The translations under genes were made by a program, and so were the position numbers. Shown here piece by piece: positions 26,864 to 38,478 of a stretch of 64,000 nucleotides of DNA. The notes below the pieces were generated by a model. It was not told the origin of the DNA, did no database searches, and saw nothing but the letters and a program-made list of their open reading frames with translations. Origin of the DNA: Faecalibacterium sp. HTF-F (lineage in GTDB: Bacteria; Bacillota; Clostridia; Oscillospirales; Ruminococcaceae); NCBI RefSeq assembly GCF_023347535.1, contig NZ_CP094473.1, positions 1,364,001 through 1,428,000 of the forward strand. Direction: 5' to 3'. Positions within the stretch are counted from its first letter, which is position 1, and the number at the start of each line of letters is the position of its first letter.

Positions 26864-27727
26864 ATGGAGCTGTTGATCGTCAGCGGACTTTCCGGTGCAG
26901 GCAAATCGGTCGCCATGAATGCACTGGAGGATATCGGCTTTTTCTGCATCGATAATGTTCCGGCCGGACTGCTGCCCAGCATCACTGCGTTCTCGGAAGC
27001 AGGCGACAGCCAGCTGGAGCGGGTGGCACTTTCTATGGATGTGCGCGGCTGCCGCACCAGCGAGGAGATCGAGCAGGCGCTTCATAAACTGGACGAGCAG
27101 GGGATCCTGTATAAGGTCCTGTTTCTGGATGCCCCGGATGATGTGCTCATGCGCCGCTACAGCGAGACCCGCCGCCGTCATCCCATCAGCATTTCGGAGG
27201 GCATTTCCACGCGGGAGGCCTTTGCAAAGGAACGCAAGATTTTGAAGCCGCTGCAGGAGCGTGCAGACTATACCATCAATACGGCACTGCTCTCCACTGC
27301 GCAGAACAAGGAGCGCATCTGCGATCTGTTTGTGAAAAATGGCGGAGCAAAAAGTGCAATGCGCCTGACCGTGATGTCCTTTGGCTTCAAGTTTGGCATC
27401 CCGCCGGAAGCAGACCTCGTGTTGGACGTGCGCTGCCTGCCCAATCCTTTCTATGTCCCGGAGCTCAAGCACAAGACGGGACTGGATCAGGAAGTGGTGG
27501 ACTTTGTCATGGCGCACCCGGAAGCGCAGGAGCTGCTCAAGCGCTACGAAAGCTTTTTGCAGTATGCACTGCCGCTTTACGTCAAGGAGGGCAAAAGCCA
27601 GCTGACCATTGCGGTGGGATGTACCGGCGGCAAGCACCGCTCCATTACATTTGCGCGTAAGATCGCGGAGTATTGCACGGCACTCGGCTACGAGCCGGGC
27701 GTGCAGCATCGTGATGCCATGCGTTGA
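26864..27727 (+). CDS. rapZ: RNase adapter/nucleotide-binding protein RapZ
   Basis: A 287-residue P-loop protein. The Walker A motif GLSGAGKS is at 8-15, and the C-terminal half has the conserved YVPELKHKTGLD and IAVGCTGGKHRS segments. In E. coli RapZ controls glmS sRNA decay; in Firmicutes its homolog (YvcJ) lies, as here, next to whiA and is linked to cell-wall precursor and competence control. The exact role in this organism is not known. Confidence 0.95.
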   Translation: MELLIVSGLSGAGKSVAMNALEDIGFFCIDNVPAGLLPSITAFSEAGDSQLERVALSMDVRGCRTSEEIEQALHKLDEQGILYKVLFLDAPDDVLMRRYSETRRRHPISISEGISTREAFAKERKILKPLQERADYTINTALLSTAQNKERICDLFVKNGGAKSAMRLTVMSFGFKFGIPPEADLVLDVRCLPNPFYVPELKHKTGLDQEVVDFVMAHPEAQELLKRYESFLQYALPLYVKEGKSQLTIAVGCTGGKHRSITFARKIAEYCTALGYEPGVQHRDAMR

Positions 27728-27742
27728 CAGAATTGAGGAAAT

Positions 27743-28684
27743 ATGAGTAGTTTTGCGTCCCGTGCGCGGGAGGAGATCGCTGCACGCAGCATCCAGAAGG
27801 ATTGCTGTGTGCGTGCGGCGGCCTATGGCATTGCGTGCTTTGCCAAATATTTTGATGCCAGGGGCCTTGTGGTGCAGACCGAACAGCAGGAGACGGTGCA
27901 GGCTGCACAGCAGCTGTTTGCCCGCTGCGGCGTGCAGGGCGAAATTTTGCAAAAGCAGCGGCCCAGCGGTGTTTTGTACGAGTTCAACATCCGTGCGCCG
28001 GAGCAGGTGGCCCGGATGCATGAGCTGTTCGGCACCACCGGCAGTGAGACCAGCCTGCAGATCGATCCCCGCCTTATCCGCTGCCAGACTTGCGTCAGTG
28101 CGTACATTGGCGCAGCTTTTTTGTGCAGTGGAACAGTCATTGACCCGCAGAAGGAATATAATCTGGAGTTCCTTACCTCCCGCACCAACCTTGCACGGGA
28201 CTTTGAAGCATTGCTGGCAGAGCATGAGTTTGCACCGCACCGCACCCGGCGCAACGGTGTGAACCTGATCTACGTTAAAACGGGAGCCAATGTAGAACGG
28301 CTGCTCAGCTTTATGGGGGCAGTGAATGCCGCTGAGGAGATGCACGCGCAGAAGGCGTTCAAGCAGGTGCGCAACCAGACGAATCGTCAGACCAACTGCG
28401 ACACCGCAAACCTCGGCAAAACGGCCCGCGCCAATGCGCAGACGCTGAAGGCGATCCGATTTCTGGAAGAGCAGGATGCCCTTTCCACCTTGCCGGAGGT
28501 GCTGCAGCAAGCTGCCGCCAAACGGATGCAGTACCCGGACCTTTCGCTCACGGCACTGTGCGGCTGCTTTGAGCCTGCGGTGAGCAAATCCGGCCTGTCA
28601 CACCGGATGAAGAAACTGGAAGCGTTGGCCGAAAATCTGCGGAAGAATCTGGAACAGGAGGCACAGCGTGAGCGAGATCAGTGA
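27743..28684 (+). CDS. whiA: DNA-binding protein WhiA
   Basis: A 313-residue protein: an N-terminal LAGLIDADG-like domain lacking nuclease residues, and a C-terminal helix-turn-helix (about residues 220-300, including NLGKTARANAQTLKAI and SLTALCGCFEPAVSKSGLSHRMKKL). WhiA affects cell division and chromosome segregation in Firmicutes. It follows rapZ by 15 bases and its end overlaps dnaE by 17 bases. Confidence 0.94.
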   Translation: MSSFASRAREEIAARSIQKDCCVRAAAYGIACFAKYFDARGLVVQTEQQETVQAAQQLFARCGVQGEILQKQRPSGVLYEFNIRAPEQVARMHELFGTTGSETSLQIDPRLIRCQTCVSAYIGAAFLCSGTVIDPQKEYNLEFLTSRTNLARDFEALLAEHEFAPHRTRRNGVNLIYVKTGANVERLLSFMGAVNAAEEMHAQKAFKQVRNQTNRQTNCDTANLGKTARANAQTLKAIRFLEEQDALSTLPEVLQQAAAKRMQYPDLSLTALCGCFEPAVSKSGLSHRMKKLEALAENLRKNLEQEAQRERDQ

Positions 28685-31600
28685 GAACAACCGTCTTGGA
28701 AGGGACTTCGTTCATCTGCACATCCATACGGAATACAGCCTTCTGGACGGTGCCTGCCGCATCGACCAGCTGATGGAGCGCGTAAAAGAGTGCGGGCAGA
28801 CCGCCATTGCCTGCACAGACCATGGCGTTATGTACGGCTGCGTGCAGTTTTACAAGGCGGCTAAAAAGGCGGGCATCAAGCCTATTATCGGCTGCGAAGT
28901 CTATGTTGCCACCCGCACCCGCTTTGATAAGGTGAACAAGATCGATGGCAATAACCATCTGATCCTGCTGTGCAAAAATGAGACCGGTTACAAAAACCTT
29001 ATCAAAATGGTATCGGCCTCTTTTGTGGAGGGCTTTTACTCCAAGCCCCGCATCGATAAGCAGCTGCTGGAACAGTATCACGAGGGACTGATCTGCCTGT
29101 CTGCCTGTCTGGCCGGTGAGATCCCGCAGGCCATTCTGGCAGGCGACTATGAGCGTGCCAAAACCAGCGCCTTGTGGTACCGCGACCTGTTCGGCGAGGG
29201 CAACTATTACATTGAGCTGCAGGATCATGGCCTGAAAGAGGACAACATCGTTCTGCCGCAGCTCATCAAGCTTGCGCGGGAAACAGGCATCCCCATGGCA
29301 GCCACCAACGACTCCCACTATCTGCGCAGGGAGGATGCCAAGATGCAGGGCATCCTGCTGTGCATCCAGACCGGCAAGACCATTCAGGATGCGGATAAGA
29401 TGGAGTTCCAGACCGATGAGTTCTATGTCAAAACGACAGATGAAATGTATGATCTGTTCTCCATGGTGCCGGAAGCCTGCGAAAATACGGCCAAAATTGC
29501 GGAGCAGTGCAGCTTTGATTTTGATTTCGGGCACACCAAAATCCCCTATTATAAAGCACCGAACGGGATGGATAATCAGGCGTTTTTTGAAAAGCTCTGC
29601 TGGGAGGGTCTGGAACGCCGCTATGGGCCTGATGTACCGCAGGCCAACAAAGACCGTTTGACCTACGAGATCGGCGTGGTCAAAAAGATGGGCTACACAA
29701 ACTACTACCTCATCGTGTGGGACTACGTCAACTACGCCAAGAGTCAGGGCATCCCGGTGGGCCCGGGCCGCGGCTCCGGCGCAGGCAGCATTGCGGCTTA
29801 CAGTGTGGGCATCACGGATATCGACCCCATCCGCTATAATCTGATTTTTGAACGCTTTTTGAACCCGGAGCGTGTCAGCATGCCGGACTTCGATGTGGAT
29901 TTCTGCTACGAACGCCGACAGGAAGTCATTGATTACGTCAACCGCAAATACGGTGCTGACCATGTGGCGCAGATCGTCACCTTCGGCACCATGGCAGCCC
30001 GCAACGCCATCCGCGATGTTGGCCGTGTAATGGGGATCCCGTATCAGCAGGTGGATGCGGTGGCAAAGCAGGTCCCCATGGAACTGAAAATGACCCTGAA
30101 GCGTGCGCTGGAGGTCTCGACAGAGCTGAAGCGGATGTACGACACCGACCCGCAGGTCACGGAGCTGATCGACACGGCCCTGAAGGTGGAGGGAATGCCC
30201 CGCCATGCATCCACGCATGCGGCGGGCGTCGTCATTACCCCGGAGCCTACGGACTACTATCTGCCACTGGCCACCAATGATGGTCTGCCCGTGACCCAGT
30301 TCAACATGACCGAGATCGAGGAGCTTGGACTTCTGAAGATGGACTTCCTTGGGCTGCGCACCCTGACGGTCATCCGCGATGCGGAAATTGCCGTGCAGAA
30401 GCACGACCCGGAGTTTTCCGTCCAGAAGCTGGACTATGACGACCCGAACACCTACAGGATGCTGGGACAGGGCGATACCGAGGGCGTGTTCCAGCTGGAA
30501 TCTTCCGGCATGAAGCAGGTCCTGGTGGGCCTGCAGCCGCAGAACCTTGAAGATGTCATCGCTCTCATCAGCCTGTACCGTCCCGGCCCCATGGACTCCA
30601 TCCCGACCTATCTGCGCAACCGCCACGAGCCGGATAAGATCAGCTACAAGACCCCGCAGCTGGCGCACATTCTGGACGTGACCAACGGATGCATCGTGTA
30701 TCAGGAACAGGTGATGCAGATCTTCCGTGAGCTGGCAGGCTTCTCGTTCGGGCAGGCAGACAATGTCCGCCGCGCCATGAGCAAAAAGAAACATGCTGTT
30801 ATGGAGGCAGAGCGTGAGCACTTTGTGCACGGCTGCACCGACCCCGGCAACGAATGCCCGGGCTGTGTGGCAAACGGCATTTCGGAAAAAGTGGCAAACG
30901 AGATCTACGACGAAATGTCCAGCTTTGCCTCCTATGCATTCAACAAAAGCCACGCTGCCTGCTATGCCTATGTGGCATTTCAGACAGCCTATCTCAAGTG
31001 CCATTACCCCAGCGAATTCATGGCTGCATTGCTGACCAGCGTGCTGGACAACACCGATAAAGTCATCGAGTACTCCGGTGAGTGCGCACGGCTTGGAATT
31101 AAGGTGCTGCCGCCGGATGTGAATGTTTCAAACGGCGGATTTACGGCAGATGACAACGGTCAGATCCGTTTTGGACTGAACGCGGTCAAGAACGTGGGCC
31201 GCAACCTTATTGAGAATGTGGTCAGAGAGCGGCAGAATAAGCCCTACACCAGCTTGTACGATTTCTGCAAGCGGATGCATGGTACAGAATTGAACCGCCG
31301 GGCGGTCGAAAGCCTGATTAAGGCCGGTGCCTTTGACCATATGGGCAGCAACCGCCACAGTCAGGTGGAGGCGGTGGAAGGCATTCTGAAAAGCATCGAA
31401 ACAGACTCCCGCCGCAATCTGGACGGCCAGCTGGATCTGTTCTCGGTCATGAGCGGGGAAGCGCAGGATGAAGCATCTGCAGACAGCTATGAGATCAAAC
31501 AGCTGTCGGAATACAGTCACAAGGAGCTGCTGCAGCAGGAAAAGGATGTCAGCGGCCTGTACCTGTCCGGCCATCCGCTGGACGCCTACCGTGAGCAGTC

Positions 31601-32186
31601 GGCGCGGATCGCGTCCCACTCCATCAAGGATCTGACCGGCGAGGATGCCCATGTGAAGGACGGCGAAAGGGTGCGCATCGTGTGTGCAGTGGTAAAAAGC
31701 CGCATGATGACCACCAAGTCCAACAGCATGATGGCCTTTACCAGTGTGGAAGACCTGACCGGTACGATGGAGGTGATCGTGTTCCCCAGAGTGCTGGACA
31801 CCTTCCGTGATTCGCTGCACGAAAACGCGGTCGTCGTGATTGACGGCAAACTTTCTGTGCGAGAGGACGAAGCCTCCAAGCTGCTGGCAGAGAGTGTTGT
31901 CCCTATTGAAAGCTATGATCCTTCCCGGCCGGACAAGGGCCGCCCGGACCCGATGCGGAAGGCTGCAAAAAAACTCTATATCCGTGTGCCGTCCCGCAGC
32001 AGCAGGGAATATGCAAAGGTGGTAAATCTTCTGCATATTTTCGATGGCGATATGCCGGTGCTTCTGTACCTGATGGACACCAAGCAGTATCTGCAGGTGC
32101 CGCGTCATCTTTACACTTCCGGCCATCCGCTGCTGTTTGAAGAACTGGAAAGACTGGTCGGCACAGACAATATTGCAACAAAATGA
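28668..32186 (+). CDS. dnaE: DNA polymerase III subunit alpha
   Basis: A 1172-residue C-family replicative polymerase of the DnaE type. The PHP domain opens with HLHIHTEYSLLDGA; the palm carries catalytic D407 and D409 in MPDFDVDF; tandem helix-hairpin-helix and an OB-fold (about residues 1000-1080) follow. Start is GTG 28668 after AGGAGG (28657-28662), inside the whiA end. Placement at the end of the hprK-whiA operon ties replication to growth genes. No intein or frameshift was seen. Confidence 0.97.
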   Translation: MSEISENNRLGRDFVHLHIHTEYSLLDGACRIDQLMERVKECGQTAIACTDHGVMYGCVQFYKAAKKAGIKPIIGCEVYVATRTRFDKVNKIDGNNHLILLCKNETGYKNLIKMVSASFVEGFYSKPRIDKQLLEQYHEGLICLSACLAGEIPQAILAGDYERAKTSALWYRDLFGEGNYYIELQDHGLKEDNIVLPQLIKLARETGIPMAATNDSHYLRREDAKMQGILLCIQTGKTIQDADKMEFQTDEFYVKTTDEMYDLFSMVPEACENTAKIAEQCSFDFDFGHTKIPYYKAPNGMDNQAFFEKLCWEGLERRYGPDVPQANKDRLTYEIGVVKKMGYTNYYLIVWDYVNYAKSQGIPVGPGRGSGAGSIAAYSVGITDIDPIRYNLIFERFLNPERVSMPDFDVDFCYERRQEVIDYVNRKYGADHVAQIVTFGTMAARNAIRDVGRVMGIPYQQVDAVAKQVPMELKMTLKRALEVSTELKRMYDTDPQVTELIDTALKVEGMPRHASTHAAGVVITPEPTDYYLPLATNDGLPVTQFNMTEIEELGLLKMDFLGLRTLTVIRDAEIAVQKHDPEFSVQKLDYDDPNTYRMLGQGDTEGVFQLESSGMKQVLVGLQPQNLEDVIALISLYRPGPMDSIPTYLRNRHEPDKISYKTPQLAHILDVTNGCIVYQEQVMQIFRELAGFSFGQADNVRRAMSKKKHAVMEAEREHFVHGCTDPGNECPGCVANGISEKVANEIYDEMSSFASYAFNKSHAACYAYVAFQTAYLKCHYPSEFMAALLTSVLDNTDKVIEYSGECARLGIKVLPPDVNVSNGGFTADDNGQIRFGLNAVKNVGRNLIENVVRERQNKPYTSLYDFCKRMHGTELNRRAVESLIKAGAFDHMGSNRHSQVEAVEGILKSIETDSRRNLDGQLDLFSVMSGEAQDEASADSYEIKQLSEYSHKELLQQEKDVSGLYLSGHPLDAYREQSARIASHSIKDLTGEDAHVKDGERVRIVCAVVKSRMMTTKSNSMMAFTSVEDLTGTMEVIVFPRVLDTFRDSLHENAVVVIDGKLSVREDEASKLLAESVVPIESYDPSRPDKGRPDPMRKAAKKLYIRVPSRSSREYAKVVNLLHIFDGDMPVLLYLMDTKQYLQVPRHLYTSGHPLLFEELERLVGTDNIATK

Positions 32187-32219
32187 CATTTCTGTGCACG
32201 AATCTTAACAGGCAGAATG

Positions 32220-32248
32220 TTTTCAAAACGGTGCGTTTGTGTTATAAT
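32220..32248 (+). promoter_or_regulatory. Promoter for pfkA
   Basis: TTTTCA (32220-32225), a 17-base spacer and TATAAT (32243-32248), giving a leader of roughly 90 bases. Confidence 0.7.
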
Positions 32249-32344
32249 GATTCAAGGCAAGTGAAGTGCTCTGAGCAGCGTTGAAATGGAGAGCGCTGTG
32301 ATATTACTGGGTAAATGAAGACAAAATTGGAGGGAATCTCTCGT

Positions 32345-33319
32345 ATGGAAAAGCAGATCAAAACGATTGGTGTGTTGACAAGCGGCGGTGATGCTCCCGG
32401 CATGAACGCTGCTGTGCGCGCCGTAGTCCGTACCGGCCTGCATAAGGGTTACCGTATGATCGGCATTCAGCGCGGCTATAACGGCCTGCTGAACGGTGAA
32501 TGCTTTGAAATGAACCTGCGCAGTGTCTCGAACATCATTTCTGCAGGCGGTACGATCCTTTACACTGCCCGCTGCCTGGAGTTCAAGACCAAGGAAGGTC
32601 AGGACAAGGGTGCCGAGAAATGCCGCGAGCTGGGGATCGATGCACTGGTGGTCATTGGCGGTGATGGTTCTTACCGCGGCGCTCGTGAGCTGGCCCACCG
32701 CGGCATCCCGATGATCGGCCTGCCCGGCACCATCGATAACGATATTTCCTGCACGGATTATACCATCGGCTACGATACTGCGATGAATACCGCGCTGGAA
32801 ATGATCGATAAGCTGCGCGACACCACCCAGAGCCATGACCGCTGCAGTGTGGTCGAGGTCATGGGCCGCAATGCCGGTTACATTGCACTGAACGTGGCCA
32901 TCGCTTCCGGTGCTATGGCTGTTCTGCTGCCGGAGAAAGAGTTCGACATGCAGCGCGATATTCTGGATAAGATCGCAGAGACCCAGAAGACCGGCAAGCG
33001 TCATTTCATCATCATCGTGGCCGAGGGCGTCGGCCATGCGCAGGAGATCGCAAACGAGATCCAGGCCCGTACCGGCATTGATTCCCGTGCAACGATTCTG
33101 GGTCATGTCCAGCGCGGTGGTTCTCCCACCCTGCGTGACCGCGTGAATGCGTCTGCAATGGGCTATCACGCTGTCTGTCTGCTGGAGCAGGGCAAGTATA
33201 ACCGTATCGTTGGCATGAAAGGCGAAAAGCTGGTGGACTATCCGGTGGATGAAGCCCTTGAAATGACCAAGACACTTGACCCGGTGCTGCTGGACGTTTG
33301 TAACACCATTTCTATCTGA
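32345..33319 (+). CDS. pfkA: ATP-dependent 6-phosphofructokinase
   Basis: A 324-residue glycolytic enzyme converting fructose 6-phosphate to fructose 1,6-bisphosphate. The ATP site GGDAPGMNA, the GGDGSYRGA motif (Gly after the second GGD, typical of ATP rather than PPi users), catalytic TIDNDI and the MGRNAGYIAL stretch are all present. ATG 32345 follows GGAGGG; the upstream ATG at 32315 is within the leader. The gene ends just before a terminator that occurs twice (33325 and 36029). Confidence 0.97.
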   Translation: MEKQIKTIGVLTSGGDAPGMNAAVRAVVRTGLHKGYRMIGIQRGYNGLLNGECFEMNLRSVSNIISAGGTILYTARCLEFKTKEGQDKGAEKCRELGIDALVVIGGDGSYRGARELAHRGIPMIGLPGTIDNDISCTDYTIGYDTAMNTALEMIDKLRDTTQSHDRCSVVEVMGRNAGYIALNVAIASGAMAVLLPEKEFDMQRDILDKIAETQKTGKRHFIIIVAEGVGHAQEIANEIQARTGIDSRATILGHVQRGGSPTLRDRVNASAMGYHAVCLLEQGKYNRIVGMKGEKLVDYPVDEALEMTKTLDPVLLDVCNTISI

Positions 33320-33324
33320 TATTT

Positions 33325-33381
33325 ATAAAGTCAATACCATGGAGCTGTTCTCTCGAGGAATCGGGAGGACGGCTCTTTTTT
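33325..33381 (+). repeat. Direct repeat copy 1, pfkA terminator (probable attachment site)
   Basis: A 57-base segment that recurs at 36029-36086 with one substitution and one extra T. It contains the pfkA terminator: a stem of 11 pairs with several G-U pairs (GAGCTGTTCTC with GAGGACGGCTC) and a T-run. The integrase fragment lies 160 bases to the right, so it is likely one end of an inserted element. Confidence 0.85.
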
Positions 33382-33542
33382 ACGTTTTGACGCAAAAAAT
33401 ACATGAACCGACTGGAGCTTTCTGCATTTTAAAAAAAGAAAAATCGTGAATCAAAAGGGCATAACTATAAATGGAAATATATGGAAGAAAATGTGGCTCG
33501 AATTGTAATATTTCGACCCGGTGCTGGATTGATGCTAGAACA

Positions 33543-33680
33543 TCAGGGGATCTTATCAAGCTCGCTGATGAGCCATTCGACGGTACGCCTAGTGTAAACA
33601 CGCTCGGTAAGGTCATCGATTTTATGACCAACGATTCGCTTGAGAGCATATTCGTCTATCTCCGCTTTCTTGGCTACACC
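33543..33680 (-). pseudogene. Tyrosine recombinase (integrase) C-terminal fragment
   Basis: On the minus strand a short frame reads EYALKRIVGHKIDDLTERVY and ends ...WLISELDKIP, the end of a phage integrase: the GH box followed by the region holding the nucleophilic tyrosine (ERVYT). Everything upstream of about 45 residues is missing, replaced on the opposite strand by terminase sequence. It lies 160 bases from the left terminator repeat, as expected for an integrase beside its att site. Confidence 0.65.
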
Positions 33681-33699
33681 CTCTCGAAGCTGCCGCAGT

Positions 33700-34154
33700 C
33701 CATGCGCCAGAAATATGACGAGTTCATGAGGGAGGGGACGCTGGCCGTGATGGAAGGCACCGTGCTTGACATGATGGAGGTTTACGACGACCATGACGCC
33801 TTTATTGAACAGAGCCGGTACGATGTGCGGTGCTTTGGCTACGATCCCTACAATGCAAAGGACTTTGTGGAGCGGTGGGCCAGAGAGAACGGCGAGTACG
33901 GCATTGAAAAGGTGATACAGGGCGCAAAGACCGAGAGCATGACGCTGGGTGAGCTGAAGAAGCTGAGTGAACAGAGGAAACTGTTGTTTGACGAAGCACT
34001 GATGCAATTTGCCATGGGCAACTGCATTACGCTGGAAGACACAAACGGCAACCGCAAGCTTCTGAAACAGAGGTATGACCAGAAGATCGATGCGGTTGCC
34101 GCTATGATGGATGCGTATGTAAGTTACAAGGTGAACCGGGATGCGTTTGAGTGA
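33700..34154 (+). pseudogene. Phage terminase large subunit, C-terminal fragment
   Basis: The open frame 33471-34154 codes in its last ~150 residues for a terminase nuclease-domain end: DVRCFGYDPYNAKDFVERW, then KVIQGAKTESMTLGELKKL, MGNCITLEDTNGNRKLLKQR and a final KIDAVAAMMDAYVSYK. The ATPase half is absent. The first ~75 residues of that frame are antisense to the integrase fragment and not a real domain. The fragment is therefore a truncated remnant; whether it is translated is doubtful. Confidence 0.72.
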
Positions 34155-34508
34155 TTAAAGTACAATGATTGCCAAATATATCAGAAAAAGGACTGACCAT
34201 ACAGCTTCTGTGATACCTTGTGTCAGAAAAATTTCAGCGTGAGGCTCGTTTGGACTATCAAGATACTTATGCCTCAACAATTTTACAAGAGATCTTATTC
34301 CAAGAATTGGCGCTAAGACATCATGAGTAGTTCCGTAAAAAAGAGTATCACCTATTGAAATATGGTCTTTAGAAAGTTTACGAAGTACGCCATGGATGGC
34401 GAGCATTATCAAGTACAGAAGAAGTAATTGAAAAGAATGCTCTCTAACAGCAGAAATAAAACCGAGATACAAAATTGTGGAACGTATAAGCCCTATGATC
34501 AAGTACAT
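34155..34508 (-). CDS. Hypothetical membrane protein
   Basis: A 117-residue protein with about three hydrophobic segments (near 1-20, 24-43 and 97-117), AT-rich compared with the chromosome. No family was recognised. It starts 18 bases downstream of the zinc-ribbon gene on the same strand, so the two may form an operon within the remnant. Confidence 0.5.
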   Translation of the reverse strand: MYLIIGLIRSTILYLGFISAVREHSFQLLLLYLIMLAIHGVLRKLSKDHISIGDTLFYGTTHDVLAPILGIRSLVKLLRHKYLDSPNEPHAEIFLTQGITEAVWSVLFLIYLAIIVL

Positions 34509-34525
34509 AATAAAATGCCTTTCTG

Positions 34526-35428
34526 TTAGTCCTGTTTACCGTGTAGAAGGCCCTGCGCGATGGAATAGGCTTCTTCCTGCGGAGTAAGGATGGTATCTCC
34601 AACGGTGTGGTATGTAATGACGATAGGGACATCGACTTTATACCAGTCGCCGACATTCATGCGAGGAACACCATCTACGGTGACTTCGATGACGGCGTTA
34701 TAGCGTTTGGTCGTGGTGTTGGTGAGATCAGGCACTGGCTCGACGGTGATGTTGATGAAACCGGCATTCTCGAAGTCCTGCTTGACAATACGGTAGTCGG
34801 TGGCCATACCGATCTCAATTTCAGGCATCTTGACTTCGCCCATAGCAAGGTGCGATGCGGCTATTTCTTCATCCTTCAGGCGGGCAAGCTCGGCCTGATG
34901 TGCGGCGAGTTCCTGTTCCTGCTTTTGATTGACGGAATCGTAAACGCCGCGGCAAGCAAGAAGAGCAACAATGAGAACGACACTGATGAGGATTTTCCGT
35001 TCATTGGCACGATAGTAATTGATTGCCTTAGCAATTGCGCGCCCAGCCTGGCGGGCATGTTTTTCGTGCTGAGCGGAGGCCCATTCTTCGTAAGCACGCT
35101 GTTCTTCAGCGTCTTTTGCCTCCTGCTCTTTGCGGATACGCTCGGCTTGGTCTGCTTCGCGCTGGATACGCTCTTCTTCCGCCTTCTTTTTGGCGCGGCG
35201 CTCCTCGATGGGAGAGGCAAAAAGGTTGATGACACGATCAACATTTTGGGCCTGCTTGATTTTTGCATCATCGACGATATGCTCGGTATGCTCTGATTTG
35301 GAGTAGTTATAGTTCACGTTGATATTGACGCGGACCTGTGCTCCGCAGGACGTACACTGAATGACTTTTGCGTTGGCATCTTCAAGCAGGATCTTTGCTC
35401 CGCATTTAGGGCATTTAGCACTCCACAT
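34526..35428 (-). CDS. Zinc-ribbon, coiled-coil membrane protein of unknown function
   Basis: A 300-residue protein. It starts with a four-cysteine zinc ribbon (CPKCG at 6-10, CTSCG about 26-30), followed by a long charged coiled coil rich in E/K/R (about 75-140), a single TM segment (about 146-164) and a C-terminal extracytoplasmic domain. A good ribosome binding site (AGGAAAGGAAA) precedes the ATG. No known family was recognised; zinc ribbon plus TM proteins of this shape are common accessory genes in gut Firmicutes. Confidence 0.7.
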   Translation of the reverse strand: MWSAKCPKCGAKILLEDANAKVIQCTSCGAQVRVNINVNYNYSKSEHTEHIVDDAKIKQAQNVDRVINLFASPIEERRAKKKAEEERIQREADQAERIRKEQEAKDAEEQRAYEEWASAQHEKHARQAGRAIAKAINYYRANERKILISVVLIVALLACRGVYDSVNQKQEQELAAHQAELARLKDEEIAASHLAMGEVKMPEIEIGMATDYRIVKQDFENAGFINITVEPVPDLTNTTTKRYNAVIEVTVDGVPRMNVGDWYKVDVPIVITYHTVGDTILTPQEEAYSIAQGLLHGKQD

Positions 35429-35560
35429 ACACGATTTCCTTTCCTAATAAGATGGCTGTTAAAGCCAGTATAGCACTGAAACGGGGATAAAAGCAACAGA
35501 CTATGAAAGAAATCAGTTCAAAGCCATAAGACGCAAAAAGAAAAGGAGGAGTTTTTCAAA

Positions 35561-36133
35561 ATGGATTACTGGGAATACCTTGCGCACGGCCAGAAAGGTG
35601 CCGAGCGGGACGGCCACCGATACTATGCTCGCGAGCTGGTGGGTAACAGGGGCGGAAAGAACGTTTACCGCTACTTTTACTCGGCAGAAGAGTATGCTTC
35701 GTACCGGAGGAGCAAGGGCAGCCATGCTGGTGCTGCAACAAATGAGAAAGAGAGCCTGCTGGACAAGGCGAGAAAATCGCACCGTGAAAACCGGTGGAGA
35801 CCTGACAAAATCGTTAGCACTGGAAACACCGCAAGTGTTACATACAAAAACAGTGCTAGTAAAAAGCGTCATACTGATTATATGGGCACGGATGCAACCC
35901 GCAAGGCTGAAAGCGAGTTTAAGCGTAAAGGCGATGAGAATTACACGAAAAACCGCGACCGGATGGAGCTTGTGTACCAGACTGACAAGGTGCTCAGACG
36001 ATCAAAGCGCAAGGCACAGAAGCTTGGAATAAAGTCAATACCATGGAGCTGTTCTCTCGAGGGATCGGGAGGACGGCTCTTTTTTTATGGCGTGAACGGA
36101 GGAGCGTGCTCGCATCCTCCATTGCAGATTTGA
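35561..36133 (+). CDS. Phage-like protein of unknown function, C-terminus replaced by the att repeat
   Basis: A 190-residue open frame. The start has GGAGG 9 bases upstream. The N-terminal WEYLAHGQKGAERDGHRYYAR stretch, then NVYRYFYSAEEYASYRR, resembles short basic proteins seen in phage head modules of gut Firmicutes (the LxHGxKGQKxG type), but this is a loose similarity. From residue ~158 the frame runs into the terminator repeat, so its last ~33 residues are encoded by the repeat and flank and are unlikely to be native. It is probably truncated. Confidence 0.5.
   Translation: MDYWEYLAHGQKGAERDGHRYYARELVGNRGGKNVYRYFYSAEEYASYRRSKGSHAGAATNEKESLLDKARKSHRENRWRPDKIVSTGNTASVTYKNSASKKRHTDYMGTDATRKAESEFKRKGDENYTKNRDRMELVYQTDKVLRRSKRKAQKLGIKSIPWSCSLEGSGGRLFFYGVNGGACSHPPLQI
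36029..36086 (+). repeat. Direct repeat copy 2 of the pfkA terminator
   Basis: 58 bases, one substitution and one extra T compared with 33325-33381. It marks the right end of the remnant. The following 250 bases up to the ligA promoter hold no convincing gene. Confidence 0.85.
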
Positions 36134-36273
36134 CCGAGAAAGTCTCTTGTAATTGCTGGAAATCCAATGAAAGATGTGGCAAAAATAAAACGGTGGTATG
36201 TGTTAAAATTGCAATAATCAACAAAGAGTATCTCTTCTGAATTGATTATAAATCAACTGAAGAGGCAAAATGA

Positions 36274-38433
<2,160 letters not shown>

Positions 38434-38437
38434 CAAC

Positions 38438-38478
38438 GAGACAGGCAATCCTTTTCGGGAAAGCCTGTCTCATTTTTT
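38438..38478 (+). terminator. Terminator of ligA
   Basis: GAGACAGGC (38438-38446) pairs with GCCTGTCTC (38463-38471), followed by ATTTTTT. Confidence 0.9.

Larger units (their letters stand above)
33382..36028. mobile_element. Decayed prophage-like remnant between duplicated pfkA terminators
   Basis: A 2.65-kb segment lying between two near-identical 57/58-bp repeats. It contains an integrase C-terminal fragment on the minus strand next to the left repeat, a terminase large-subunit C-terminal fragment on the plus strand, two minus-strand unknown genes and a plus-strand phage-like gene that runs into the right repeat. Base composition is more AT-rich than the flanking genes in several parts. 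It looks like a phage or phage-derived island that lost most of its length by deletion. Confidence 0.75.

Noticed and set aside
33471-33690. N-terminal part of the open frame 33471-34154 as a protein domain
   Set aside because: It is antisense to an integrase C-terminus (minus strand 33543-33680); only the later terminase part is recognisable.
36043-36240. 65-residue open frame after the second terminator repeat
   Set aside because: It starts inside the terminator hairpin, lacks a ribosome binding site and has no recognisable family.
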